A DNA stretch of 64,000 nt from Pholis gunnellus. Taxonomy: Eukaryota; Chordata; Actinopteri; Perciformes; Pholidae. The stretch covers positions 2,864,480-2,928,479 of the forward strand of contig OU342817.1 of the NCBI GenBank assembly GCA_910591455.2. The letters are read 5' to 3'. Below, in pieces: positions 50,515-62,384 of this stretch. A model generated the notes under the pieces. It made no database searches. It saw only the letters and a list, made by a program, of their open reading frames with translations, and was not told the origin of the DNA. How positions within the stretch are numbered: position 1 is the first letter of the stretch; every line of letters begins with the position of its first letter. A program made the translations under genes and the position numbers.

Positions 50515-50850
50515 GCACTTTTCCTCTGTGCACCATGATGAAGTGTTTTAACAATTTCAATCTTTCCTCTTCAGGAGTTTGCCCTTATTTTCAAAAATTA
50601 ACATTTGTCGAGGCAACGAGCCAAAGACGAGCCAATTCCAGAGGTTTATATAATCAGAGAGCTGCACATGTGATTAAGATGAGGAAACAGGTTGCATGCT
50701 GGGGAGTTACAAAGCTCCCCTTCATTTATATTTCATCCTGGATTGGGTCTATAATGTGTTTAATAATATGCCTTAAACACATCAATAAAAAGGGATGTGA
50801 GGCAACATGTAAATGTCAAAGTCTGCACAGTCAACCAGGAGCAGTTGTGT
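50515..50850. other. Candidate conserved non-coding element or exon-like stretch
   Basis: A repeat-poor stretch with a good pyrimidine tract and AG (ATCTTTCCTCTTCAG, ending at 50574). An open frame of about 90 codons follows it to a stop at 50850. The protein is unrecognised, contains no domain, and there is no donor or poly(A) signal to confirm an exon, so I do not call a gene. Confidence 0.15.
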
Positions 50851-51049
50851 GACTGCTGTTGCTCTTTGTCAGCACCATCAGCTTAAAGATACATCAATAG
50901 TTTGATTTTTTTTTTTCTTTTTTTCCCCCCTCTGTTAGTTATTGGTTTCTTTTAAACCTCAAACAGAAGCGCCGCTTGCTGTGCTGCTACCTGCTGCTAC
51001 AGCAGAACCAACCCAAAAATGAGCCACCTTAGTAAAGTTGTGATTAAAG

Positions 51050-51120
51050 GCCCCGCCCACCCACAGGTATGTTCAGTTATTCTGGCTGATCAGATCTCTG
51101 CTCAGGTTGAAGTTACTTGA
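51050..51120 (+). mobile_element. Family D element, left end only
   Basis: The text CCACAGGTATGTTCAGTTAT, then TCTGGCTGATCAGATCTCTG and CTCAGGTTGAAG, matches the left end and adjoining interior of the copy at 14393. No partner right end is found nearby before the next left end at 51421, so this is a truncated copy or one interrupted by later insertion. Confidence 0.55.
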
Positions 51121-51420
51121 GGTCCATAAAGCCCAAGTTTTTCATTTTCCTCCACAACTTTAATCTAATCATTAAAAGATTAAACAAATAAAACAAACAA
51201 GGGGGATAAATCAGTTAATCACAAAAGGGGTCCTGTCATATAATGTGATGCACTTTGAGTTGCAGTTATACAGCTTAACTTCAAACACCAACATTACTCA
51301 AAGTTTAGCCTCATTACACTGACTTGCAGCTCAGCAATTCATTTTACGTACATTCTTAAACTATGTAACAAAACCGATGAATAAATGGAAGGTTTTTTAA
51401 GGGTCTGGCACGGCCTTGAT

Positions 51421-51845
51421 CCACCCACGCAGGTGTTTTCATTTATGGTGATTAGACCTTTCCTCTGGACTGTGTGGGCGTACACACACACTTCACTCAC
51501 ATCCCCTTACTTACTCGTTCTTACACTTTAACAAAATAGCTTGAGTCAGGTTGTATGTTAGCTCAGAAATGTCACAGAAATTACACCCAATGTGTCACTC
51601 TATGACAGCAAGAAAGCAGTCCAAGTCTTTGTTAATTTCCTGGTTGGATTATTGTCATGCACTTTTTTTTTCATTTTACTCGCACATCTCTTTAATAAGC
51701 TCGTTCAAAACTCTGCTGCGGAGAACCAACCGGTCTAGTGCCATTTCAGTTTGCCAGTTAATTAATTAGTTTTAGAATCAATTTCACACTGTCCTAAAGT
51801 AAAAGGTCTAATCGGGCCACATGAGTGAAAACACCTGCGGGAGTG
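51421..51845. mobile_element. Family D element, diverged copy containing a LINE scrap
   Basis: The left end has GCAGGTGTTTTCATTTATGG and GATTAGACC. The right end on the opposite strand has GCAGGTGTTTTCACTCATGT and GATTAGACC. These are the same inverted ends as the copy at 14393-14635, but the interior is about 180 bp longer and includes LINE reverse-transcriptase codons at 51610-51770. Both ends are diverged. Confidence 0.6.
51610..51770 (+). pseudogene. LINE reverse-transcriptase scrap (L2/CR1 type)
   Basis: Reading the plus strand from about 51620 gives LLISWLDYCHALFF, close to the conserved SRLDYCNALF box at the end of the RT in L2/CR1-like LINEs. About 20 codons later, in a shifted frame, it gives FNKLVQNSAAENQP, matching the LQ-x-VQNSAAR box that follows in those proteins. 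Between them is a T-rich stretch where the frame breaks. Only 50 or so codons survive. The scrap lies between the inverted ends of the family D element at 51421-51845, so it may have inserted into that element or been carried inside it. Confidence 0.5.
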
Positions 51846-52051
51846 ACCAAGACTGTGTCAATTTGGGTGGATAATAAAAATGCAAAAAAAAAAAGCAGTG
51901 TGTGTCATTTATTTAACGACTGCTTCTGTTGGTGTGACCAGCTTAAACAAGCCACATTCATTCTCCTTAATGCCTCCAATAATGGAAACTCTGTATACAC
52001 CCTGTGCTTAGTTTGGCAAAGCTGAGTGAAAACAAACAAACAAAGTTCAGT

Positions 52052-52697
52052 GGGGGGGGGGGCTTGCACGGCGCAGGCTACACCTTTCCTTGCAGCCTGT
52101 CAAAGTTGTCGGTCTCCTCCCCTTGACCCGGACCCTCCCCGGGCCTTGCTGCTGGAACAAAGCCCCCACTGTGCACGCCTGCTCTGGGGAGTCAGCCTGG
52201 GAGAACGCTGGGCCGCCTCCACGCGGCTACGATTGAGGCCATTTGGGCAAGCTGAGGTCTAGGAGGGAGGGAGGGGGTTGGGCGTTTGTCAGGGGTGGGG
52301 GGGGGGGGGGGTGGATGAGGGATGGGGGGTGTGTGTGGGAACCGTGCCCCGACCCGCCTGTCCACTTGTGAAAAGGGCCAGTGCGCTGCCAATTTGCAAT
52401 GCAGATCTCTTCCCCCCTTGCAGGCTCACTTTGGGAAAAGGCGCATCAATGGCTGGCATAAAGCAGGCCTCCGCTGATGGCAAATGTCATTCCCATTTTG
52501 ATTCTTGACCCCCTTTTTTTTTTCCAAACTTAGCCTGCTCCTCCTGAAAAAGAAAGAACAAGACCCCCCCCCTCCCCCCCTTATTGTGTGCTTCAGTTGC
52601 AAACCGCGCTCTCTTTCCTGGATTGCCACGTTAGATTCCAAAGAGAAAGAAATTAAACAAAGTTCAGAGCTCCCATTCACGGGGGGGGGGGGGGGGC
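52052..52697. repeat. Cluster of long G and C runs
   Basis: G11 at 52052-52062, G15 at 52297-52311 within a purine block (52255-52335), C9-T-C7 at 52564-52580 and G16 at 52681-52696. The intervening DNA is G+C rich, mostly at 52062-52260, and has several CpG. Long open frames here are artefacts of the homopolymers. Confidence 0.85.
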
Positions 52698-53240
52698 AGT
52701 AATTGTCATTCACATTGAGATGGTGTGAAATACGTCAGGATAAGAATGAGAGAAAGGGGCATTGGAAGAACCTGCCCCCCCTCCTCCCCTCTGTTCGATG
52801 AGAAGCGAGCGTTGTTAACCATCGCGGTCATTATCGTTACACTCTAATTTGTCACTAAGCCATTTAACTCCGGCAGCTAAATAAATAGATAAATAACAAA
52901 GCCAGGGCTGGCACTGCTGTAACTGGTGGCACTGAGCAGCGGAAAGAAAAGGGCCTTTCACGTAACACGGCCACTGAAACGCAAATAAGGACAAACTGGG
53001 AATGAGCGAAAAACAGAAAAAAAAAAAGCCTTAAAGTTCCTCCTCCATGGAATTCTAAATCCTTTCAGGTTCTCAGAGACACAAAGAAATGGTCGCACAT
53101 ACAGATGAATAAATTGTTAACGCTAGTGTCTGCCAGCTTGCAACTACCAGAGAAAAAAAGGTTCTGCAGGTTAAATCAAGCCAGAAGGAAAAAGACAAAA
53201 AGGTGGACAATCGACCACATGGTCCCATTTACACCTTTTC

Positions 53241-53260
53241 TTTTTTTTTTTTTTTTTTTT
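53241..53260. repeat. T20 homopolymer
   Basis: Twenty consecutive T just after a TTTTC. It could be the tail of a retroposed copy on the minus strand, but nothing recognisable lies beside it. Confidence 0.95.
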
Positions 53261-53264
53261 ACAA

Positions 53265-56200
53265 CTTTGGTTTTCAGCGTCAGACTTTGGTTGAACATCT
53301 TTCATTAATTTCATGCAAAGTCTTCAAATCTACCGAAATGAACCAGTTCAATTTGACCACTTTCTGAAATTCCAGACTAAGACAAAGTAATCAAGACTTG
53401 CGTGTTCATACATTCAAATCAAGTTGAAAGGAAATTAAATATGTTGACAAAATGTAGTTAATACAAACAGAAACAAGTGGCAATAAGCTTTTTAAAAAGT
53501 ATCGATAATGTTAAATTGATACAATTACACAAATAAGCTTCTTTAATGTGATAACATTTTCATCCAAAATACTAATTGTGCCATTTTGGCTCTAATTTCT
53601 CCCATTTCAACTCTACCTGAGGCTTTGCTTGAGTCCTCAGAAATAAGATGTAAGTGAAACTATTATTCTGAAACGACTGATCACTACATAGTTTTGGTCT
53701 GAGGTTGATGCAGGGTGCAGATGATGTCAAACATTGTGGACACCACAGGACGTGCAGTTTCTTAAGCCCCTTTCCCCGCTGGACAAAAAAACCCTCTGAC
53801 TTTTGTCTTTAGTGAGAACGGTTACAATCGTCATTCATTCCCAGGACAAATGACTCTGTCGTAGTCCCAGGTGTGCATCGTCTCCAGCTCAGGCTGGCAG
53901 CGGTGGAAACACGACACCCGGGTGGACGCGCTCATTCTAGCCCCCTTTTTCCGGTGCAATGCCATGCGACGTGTGTTGACATGAATTTATAATAAATAAA
54001 ATCAACAGAGATGTGTAGAATTATAATTTATTAACCAACAAAACATACAATTAACATGCTCTCCTCAAAGCCACCAGACTTTAGTCAGACAACAGTTATT
54101 TTACCTCGGTGATTGTCTGAAAACACAAAATAAAACTCATCAAAACCATCTTTGTTAGTCTTTCCACAGTTCCTAAAACTACTAACTCAAGTTTGAAAGA
54201 CTTGCCCTGCTTCCGGTGGCAGCCATCGAACGTTGGGAAAGGAGTCTACATCACGTATTTTAAAACTAAAGTTCGGTGCCAACTTTTGTGGAAAAATTGT
54301 TGAAGTGATGCTGTGTCTGGAGTAACAGGAACAAATTCACACTGTGCATGAAGAAATAAGCTGAAAACTTATCATATTACTTCAATAAATGAAGAAGTAG
54401 CAACATACCACCATTGCAGCGTCTACATGTACTAAGTCTTTGTATTTCATAATGGCTATACTGTATACTTAATCAAACCTAAACTCTAAGTGAGTTTGCT
54501 AAGTCATAGGTCTGAGTCAACACTTTCTGTCGTTGTTTCTCCAGAGTCGTTTAATTTGAGCGCCCCAGTTAGCCCTGGAAACCAAGAGTTTTCCCAGGGA
54601 TCCATTACAGTGCATGGCTGGAGCCCAGTTTGTTTTTCCTTTCAGAGTTTGGACGAATTCCTTGCCGAGCCCCCCCAGGATGAGGTCAACGCACGACATA
54701 ATCAATGAAAAACAAGATTTCCAGAGCAGCCACTGGCCTTCGTATATATACACACAGACACACACAGCATAATCAGAAATGTGCTTATTGGTGTATTCCT
54801 CTGAGATGTGTGTGTGTGTGTGTGTGTGTTTCAGCAGAGTGTATCGGGATTCAACCGACAGAACCACGTCAGACGTTACAAACCGGCTCAGCTTCCCTGC
54901 TGTCCCCAACAATCGGACGCAAAAGCGACATTTGAAGATGTGATTGGCTCCATGAATGAAGTCATTTATTACATTTTTTGCTTCAACTAGGTCAGACTGA
55001 GTTCATATCATAACTAATTTGTAATGCAAAATGAGTTTAGCTGCAATTGCTCACTTTTTTTAGTTCTATTCAAAACACCAGAAATTTCCGTTAAAAGTTT
55101 TTTACGAACAAGCATTATTACAACTTTTACCTTAGTTTTAATGAGCCGAGAAAGGTTTTTTGTTACCGAGCCGAAAATAAGCTTAATGTGCTTCATAGCT
55201 CCAAAAGCCACAAAGACCTTTTTTTCATGATTCAGTAGCAGAAATATAAAAAAAAAAAAAAAATCTGTGAACTCTGCGAGAAGGCAGAAGGATCTATTTT
55301 CACTTCTTAGAAGTGCCATCATTTGGAAGGTGGAAGTACACGCTCTAAATCGCATCCCGGTGAGCTGTGTCGCGGCTCGAGTGTCACCACCGCCAACAGC
55401 CCAGCATGGCTCTTCAAAAACTCCCCTCGCTGCCTCCTGTTACAGACGCCGCTCGGCACCATTTGGCTTCCGCATCATCGCATTCTTTTCAAGCGTTTGT
55501 ATTTGGCTCAGTTCGTCTAGGTTACACTTTGGGTGCTTTGAAGCACTTAGGGAATAGATGAATATGTTTGTCGGGTTTTTTCCCCTCCTCATCATTTGGC
55601 ACTCTTTTGGCAAGAGGGAAAGTATGGTAAGTGTGCAGGATGTCAATAATTTAGTAGACCTCTCGCTAAGAGCTGTAGCTTATTGTCGTCTTAGCCGATC
55701 ATCCGCTTGCGTCTTATGTTTTGATCCAAACCTTTTCTGTAATTGCTCCCAAATCGCAACTTATTCTTCTTCGCTGTGAAGTTTTGCCTTCACGGTCCTG
55801 TCAGAAAGAAAATTCCCCTCAGTTTCATCTTATGGAAATACGCGTGTGCTCTTAGAGGAACCAGATTATTGAGATATTGACCGCAGTTAAATTTGTGTGT
55901 TGCGACCATGTCAAAAATGCTTAGAGAGTAAATAACTCATAACCACAGATAATGAGCTCTAAGTTCCGTCTGACAGCAACACTACTGTCTGAGCTGCTTA
56001 ACTCGATTACTGCAGCATCTTCCTGCCCCGGACCATCCAGGGCTGGACGTTTCACTGACGTGCATGTAATCTGGAACTTGTGCAAAGGGATCATGTGAGC
56101 GTTTGAATATGAGGTGGAACTAATTTAAATTGTGGCGAAGAGGTAGGCGGGGGTGACGGGTGGAGATGACTTATTTCTTCTAAAAACAAATGTTTTAAAG

Positions 56201-57050
56201 AGTTTTTGAAAGGAGAAGTTGATCTCAGTTCCACTGCGAGGTAATGGGACGACAAGGATGCATTTAAAATGCTTTTTGGGAAAAGCAGCCTCAGCAGTGC
56301 TGTCAAGCCGTGGAAGAGGGGGAAGAGGGGGAAGGGGGGGAGGTGTAACCTATGTGACCCCTGTAATAGGCGCATCACTCCAGAGTCAGTAGGACACCAA
56401 TAAAAACATCAGTCACACAGAGGAGGTCAAAGAGGAACCGCAACAGGACAGCTCAGTTGTACCAGAACTGAGGAATGGCAATAAATTAAAAAGACACGGG
56501 TGTCATTGTAATGGATAGTATGATTTTCACATTTGCAAATGAGAAAAAGGAGTTTGAAGTCGACAAAAATATGAGCCAGATTATATCAGTGGCCAATTGT
56601 AATGCTATAATAAATTTTCATTGAGCTGGCATGGCCACATTTTTACAGGGATTCTATACTGACTTCTAAATATTTGCCAGATTCCAGTCGGTCACGATGG
56701 GGTTGTTCAAACACAACACCAAACACTAATATGGTCAGCGACAGCTTTGAGTTACTACGCGTGGATGTGCTGAATGGGTTGACCGCCCGTCTTCTACGAA
56801 TGACGTTCACACGGAGCTTTTGCCACGAAAGTTGCAGCCCAGTTTTGCTCCCTGATGGTTTGATGTGGAGGGCTCAGACAAGTCGGTGTCAAAAAGAATG
56901 TTATAAGTGTTGTTTTCTCAAAAAGACATAAAAACATGCAGCTAAGCCAAAGCAGCTAAACTGTTGGTCCACAAACTGAACCTGCCAAAGTTAGCTAGTA
57001 GTTAGAAGGACGGTGCAGGGCTGTGGAGAAAATGTGTCATAGTGGCCACA
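53265..57050. other. No gene seen
   Basis: Contains a TG tract, A13-16 runs near 55249-55263 and short frames. The minus frame at 56091-56378 ends in text faintly like a LINE RT tail (SPFKNSLKHLFL), too weak to call. Confidence 0.45.
54807..54829. repeat. (TG)11 microsatellite
   Basis: Uninterrupted TG tract of 23 bp. Confidence 0.95.
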
Positions 57051-57092
57051 GTCACATGCAATCACATGCAGGTCACATGCAATGTCACATAC
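57051..57092. repeat. Short tandem repeat, TCACATGCA units
   Basis: Four near-copies of a TCACATGCA(A/G) unit in a row, the last ending CACATAC. Confidence 0.85.
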
Positions 57093-57160
57093 ACACCGCT
57101 CTCTGCTATTAGGCCCAGTGAAATGTCTCAAACGGGACCTTTTGTGCTCTCCATGATTCT

Positions 57161-57275
57161 TAGTGCACTTTCACAAGCCATAGTCCGTTTGGCTCGTCCG
57201 CATCAGAGTGAAATTGATACTTTTGGTTTGGTTAGTTGTTTCATGTTTAGTCTGGTTCGGTTTCAAAGTGCACAT
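57161..57275. mobile_element. Short MITE with GTGCACTTT inverted ends
   Basis: GTGCACTTTCA at 57163-57173 is answered by TTTCAAAGTGCAC at 57261-57273, which reads GTGCACTTTGAAA on the other strand. Between them, TAGTCCGTTTGGCTCG and TCTGGTTCGG are wording seen in fish elements that advertise GCACTTTCACAC ends. About 115 bp, non-coding. Confidence 0.45.
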
Positions 57276-57894
57276 ATTAAAGTTGTCCAAATAAAATAAT
57301 GATTTGCTAAGTGGCATGTACGAAGGAGCAAATTTATCTTTTTTGTCTTGAGAATTGCCACTTCTGTGCAGGGAAATCGCAGACTTCGAAATATTCCTAT
57401 CATTGACTCAGCGCTGATCTGCTGTGCACATTAATCCCTTCTCCTCCAGTTTATCTCAAATAACTTCATAAATGTCACTATTTTTATGAACTTTATTTGG
57501 CATGTTCTCTTTGGCCCAGATGTCCGCCAAACGTCGGGCTTCTTCGCAAGCAGCCTGCTTTTTGTTTCACTTCATGCGATTGGGTCGGATTATGTTCTCA
57601 CTGCAAACAAACTGCAGTCGGGTTAATTTAGAAAAGGTGTAAGACCACCTCTCGCAAAGGGTCTCAGGCCTGTGTTTTTGGTCTGCACCAGAGTATGATT
57701 ACTGCATTCAGAACCGCCAAAACAGACTAATTCTTGGCTTGTGAAGGCAACACATGCTCATGGGCCCAAACAAATGTTTGCAATAGAATTAAGGGGTACC
57801 ATCATGGAACATGGTCTCCACTTCTGTCCAGGTATGTCTGGCCCATGGCTTCTGTAAACTTTGGCTGGTAAGCAGACCATGATATTTGTTCATG

Positions 57895-57990
57895 GTTAAG
57901 GTACAGTCAGGGTGAGGCCATTGTCACTAACTGGATCTGAACCCAGGACACCAGCATTACAGCCGTTCACCTATAGATCCATTCACCACC
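57895..57990 (-). repeat. tRNA-like repeat fragment
   Basis: On the minus strand the text GGTGTCCTGGGTTCAGATCC is near a B box and is preceded at tRNA-like spacing by GTGGTGAATGGATCTATAGG. It is followed by AGTTAGTGACAATGGCC, as in fish SINE-like repeats. No acceptor stem is visible. Confidence 0.35.
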
Positions 57991-59035
57991 ATAGCCTCCA
58001 CATCTTTACACACCATTTACCGACTTTAACTCTAAACTTACTGTAACTCGCTAACGCAGAATAGCTGTGCATGAACGTAATTCTTATGGGACGACGGCTG
58101 GAGCGTGGCATGTGCACGTGATTGGTGTGCACGGCGTGTCCCGGCGTCGGCCGTGAGTGCGTTCACAGGAAACGAGGAGTAGCCCAGGGCGCCGTTCTCG
58201 GCCTGGCTCAGACTTCAGGAGGTTGGGGGGGTGGGAGGGGAGGACTCTCCAAAGTCTGGAAAAACAATTCCCCGAAACCTGCAAACAGCCAAAAGCAATA
58301 CGGCCACAAGGAAACCTTGGCCACTCTCCAATGCTAACAATTAAAATGAGCAATGTGTTAAAAAAACCATACAAGAGGCGGCAAACAGTCATTCATTTAT
58401 GACAAGGTGCTCAGGCTTTCAAGGGCAGTGAGTGATATATCTTTCAACATGCACGATGTATAACAGTTACGAAACAGAATGTGGGCTGATGGAGAACCCT
58501 GCAAAATGTACCAACTCAGCAGTTTAGCTCATGGAAAACTTTCTTTGTTTGATTGCCTTTATGTCATATTATATAAACATCGCAGGTGTTTCTTATGAAA
58601 CATACATTTGCACAGGAAGAATACGATTTATCAAAGCAGCACAGCGTCAACTCTGACACTCCAGCACTTCTTGAGAGTCTCAGGAGGAGTTGAAGAATAT
58701 CGATTGTGCCGAAAGGCTTTGGGATTAGTGTGATTTTGATGAACAGCACTGCCAAACAAATGGACTCTGAATTGAAAATGGCATCAAACGATATCCATGC
58801 ATGATGCATGAGGAGTAACAAGACGAGGATGAGTGTTTGAAGAATAAGGTAGGGGAGCTACATCAAAATAAACCATCTCCTGGGATTATTTACATAATTT
58901 AAGCATATTTACAACCAAATCACAGCTCAATTCTTACTTTTGAAAAACATAAAACCTCATTGCATCTTGTGGAAGCCTGTCCATCAGTCTGTGTCACTGG
59001 GAAATGAATACCGTTGAGTCAGCACTGAGCAAAAT

Positions 59036-59067
59036 CAAGCTTCAATATAAAAAGCTTCAATATAAAT
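59036..59067. repeat. Tandem duplication of a 16-bp unit
   Basis: AAGCTTCAATATAAA occurs twice back to back, beginning at 59037 and 59052. Confidence 0.85.
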
Positions 59068-60881
59068 ACACACTATTCTTTTTACAAGCCTACGTTATGT
59101 TACATCAGTAGCTACTATCTCAGTTGATTGCTGTCATCTGAATGCTTGTGTTTGTGGGTCTCTGCTCTGTTAATCAATTAAACATGTTTTTTTAAGTAAA
59201 GTAGATAATCTTGTACTGACATAAGAATACATGCCTTTAGTTTGTGCACTGTGGATTTCACCTTTCACTTCTGAGCACCGGTGTCTTTTATTGCCAGTTA
59301 ATGAGACAAGTTGCCCGCCCAAGTTGCTCACTTTATGCTTCTCAGTCATAGGTTTAAAATGTAAATGAAAGTATTCACCATCAGTCTTTAAAACTGAGCA
59401 GCCGTTTGACTCGGTATTCATGTATTCGTTAATGCTTATAGGCTGCTGTGAAGTTAAAAGTACCTCTAAAGCTAAATAGACCAAGTCACCTTAGCACCAA
59501 CCTAACCTCAGAGAAACTGAAATAAAGAAACCCAAACTTGTGTTGTGACAGGCCGTTAAAAAAAATGGTGTCAATCAGTTGATGCAAAAGTGACTTCATG
59601 TGCCAAATCAAACGATCGTTCTACAGAAAAACCTCTCTTTTAAGCCACGGCAGCGTTTTCTGAAACCCCAGTTTGAACCCAGTGAAGGAGCAAAATATTA
59701 CTGTAGAATATTTCTCTTTTTTTTTGCATCTAATGATTGTTACACTCATTTTGAAATCATCTCACAATATAAAATACCTCTGGTTTAGTAACTCTGATGA
59801 TCTAAGTTGATCTAGAAACATCATTAACAATTGTACAATAAATAAAACCCATTGTTGATTGTTAGGCTTCAGCAGCAATGTATGCAGGCAATTGGCTCAA
59901 AGTCGTCGTATACGACCTTTCATACAATGCTTTCCAAGTGGCATTACGTTTGGCGCCGCTGTCGCAAAAGACAACCGGATCGCTTTTGTTTTCTTCAGAG
60001 CCGAGAAACTACCAACGCAGTTTGCAACGTGGCTACCACACGCAGCCTGGCTACTGTCCAAAGCAAACAACAAATAATAATCCAGATTTTTTTTTTTATC
60101 ACTCTACCTCTTCACCTTTTTTGCTCGTCCGTCAACGGGGCTCTGTCGAGTTTCCACAGTTAAAATTAACATTACTTCAACTGGTCAGTCATTTCTGCCG
60201 CCTGGAGATAGCTACCGGAAGCTATGCCTCTTAAAAAGTGTTTAACAGGGATGCACTGTATATGTTGAGGGCTTTTAATTGTGATGGGTAAGAACTGAAG
60301 GAGTGCAGCTGTAACGCGTTACTAGGACAGCGTGGAAGGCAATGACGAGTTTGCCGTCTTGGTTCAGACTTCGGAGACTTCATGTTATTATTTTATTTCC
60401 TTTAATTAAGTACAGACACAACTCAAGCGCTATCCTCTTCCTTTGTGCCATTAATGGAGCCATCATCTCCCCGGGTGGCAGACAAAATTCCATAGTGAAA
60501 GCAAAGCTCACAGGGAACCAATCTTAGAGCAGATGGTGTCATTGTTCTATAGTCATTATATAATATAATTATATAACAATCAACATTTACCTTATGATGA
60601 CAAGTTAAAGCAAATAAGTTTCCTTTTTGATATTGAAATAAATACAAAATCCTATTCCTCATGTTACGCACGATCCTGTCATAACTCATATTATTTGAGT
60701 TTATCTAATTGTGCTTTCGACCACTATTTCAACCTGTAAAGTGAAATATATGTGTCGGTATAGCATGCTGCACTCCATCCACCTATGCAGACAGATTTTA
60801 GATCAATCCCTTAAGCCTCACAGTCAGGTACACACCCACATACACATTGTTGATGCTTTATCTGTATCTCCTGACAAACAC

Positions 60882-60907
60882 ACGCACACACACACACACA
60901 CACACAC
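60882..60907. repeat. CA microsatellite
   Basis: CA tract of about 26 bp with one CG variant unit near its start. Confidence 0.93.
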
Positions 60908-61340
60908 GAAGGCAAATGCAACATCTGCCTGGTTCCCTAAAGCAGCAGCCCAACCAGACATGCCCAATGAAATATGCATGACATACTAGCATGTGATATG
61001 TCAAAAGAAAAACATTCTCATTCTCCAGCGGCTCAGCTGTTCATTCATTATACATGGCTGCTCCGTGCACCTCCACTTTGTGCATATTACTGTTTCTTAC
61101 CCATACTGCATCTGCCCTGCACGTACCGCACGCTGCCGGCCAGACGCTGGGATTTATACACAGTAATACTCTTGACATGTTATGTAAACACTGGACTGTC
61201 TCTCCTCTCCCTAAAAAAATTACAGAATAGTGAAATAATACCTCAAATGTTCGTAAAAGCTTCTACATTTTGAGTAGTTACAGTAGAAGCCACTGTCTGC
61301 TCTGGCATACAGGAAGTCACCAATGTGGCCGAGAAAGCTG

Positions 61341-61458
<118 letters not shown>

Positions 61459-61689
61459 AGTTCAGTACAAGAAAAACCAAGACCGTCTTCACCAATTCAA
61501 AAGAAAGAGTGTAGCATTACTAAGCACCTTCAGTAGTAAATGTTCTGGGATTTCAGCAGCCGATCTTTGAGGAGGAGGATTTATTACGAGCCATGTTTGC
61601 ATTTATTGTTGGCCAATCGACTTCGAGTGGCTGTCGTAATTGCGACGGAAGCAAAAGGAGGAAGTCGGGTGACGTAGTATAAAGAGCGA

Positions 61690-61905
61690 CAAAGCCCCCG
61701 TAGGGTGGAGGTCGGGATGGATGGCCGGGTCAATTAAATACAGGAGGCTACTCGTCGTGTCCCGTTTGAAGTTGAGTTTCATAACCTTATCAAAGTTACG
61801 TACAAAAAGGTACCTAACCCAAACCACGATCTTTGCTTAAACCTAACCACGTAGTTTTGTTTCATTTTCAATTCTCAATGTTAATCATGGGTTAAAAACT
61901 GTCGC
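61690..61905 (-). repeat. Dispersed repeat family A, inverted copy
   Basis: On the minus strand it reads ACAAAACTACGTGGTTAGGT, then AAGATCGTGGTTTGGGTTAG, TACGTAACTTTGATAAGG, and a tail of TTGACCCGGCCATCCATCCC followed by GACCTCCAC. This is the best preserved core and tail in the window. Confidence 0.65.
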
Positions 61906-62020
61906 TGGTACTCTCCAACTTCCATATATGTCGTTTTGGAAGTCATTGGCAAACATCCTGTCCTGTGTTTAGGCATGAGGACGTGTTGTGTGGAAGTATT
62001 TCTTCTCTGAGCGCAGTGAT

Positions 62021-62079
62021 TTCCTGGAGTCCTGTGATCGCGTGAGGGTTGTCTGGTTAACCAGTAGAGACTCCAGGAA
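62021..62079. repeat. Inverted repeat enclosing a 12-bp palindrome
   Basis: TTCCTGGAGTC at 62021-62031 is the exact reverse complement of GACTCCAGGAA at 62069-62079. Between them CTGGTTAACCAG (62053-62064) is itself a perfect palindrome. No coding function is seen. Confidence 0.7.
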
Positions 62080-62384
62080 GTTATGGCCAAGCCAAAAGAG
62101 AGTAACAGTCACTGCCTGGGGGAAGAAAACATCTTTTTTGCATTTCGTTTTTTGTACGACGTAAACAGACATACAGGTGAGTGGGTTTAAGAAGCGCACC
62201 TCACCGAAAGTGGAAGTCTACTCCCTCCATGAATTTCTTCCCTCAGTGAGGATACTTCATGGTCTCTTCTACCTGTCCCCAGTGTGTGGACCTTCCACCC
62301 TCCTCGAGATCCTAATTTATTATAGATGTAATTGTTAACAATCCTACCCTTATTAATCGTTTATTTCAGTCCCCAATAGATTTT

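Larger units (their letters stand above)
57995..61340. other. No gene seen
   Basis: Contains the tandem duplication at 59037 and a CA tract. Three overlapping plus frames at 59852-60234 in different phases argue against coding. Confidence 0.5.

Noticed and set aside
56091..56378. Minus frame ending in text faintly like a LINE RT tail
   Set aside because: Only a few residues (SPFKNSLKHLFL) resemble the family, with no other ordered box.
59852..60234. Three overlapping frames of 72-118 codons
   Set aside because: All in different phases of the same DNA with no recognisable domain; a sign of few stops by composition.
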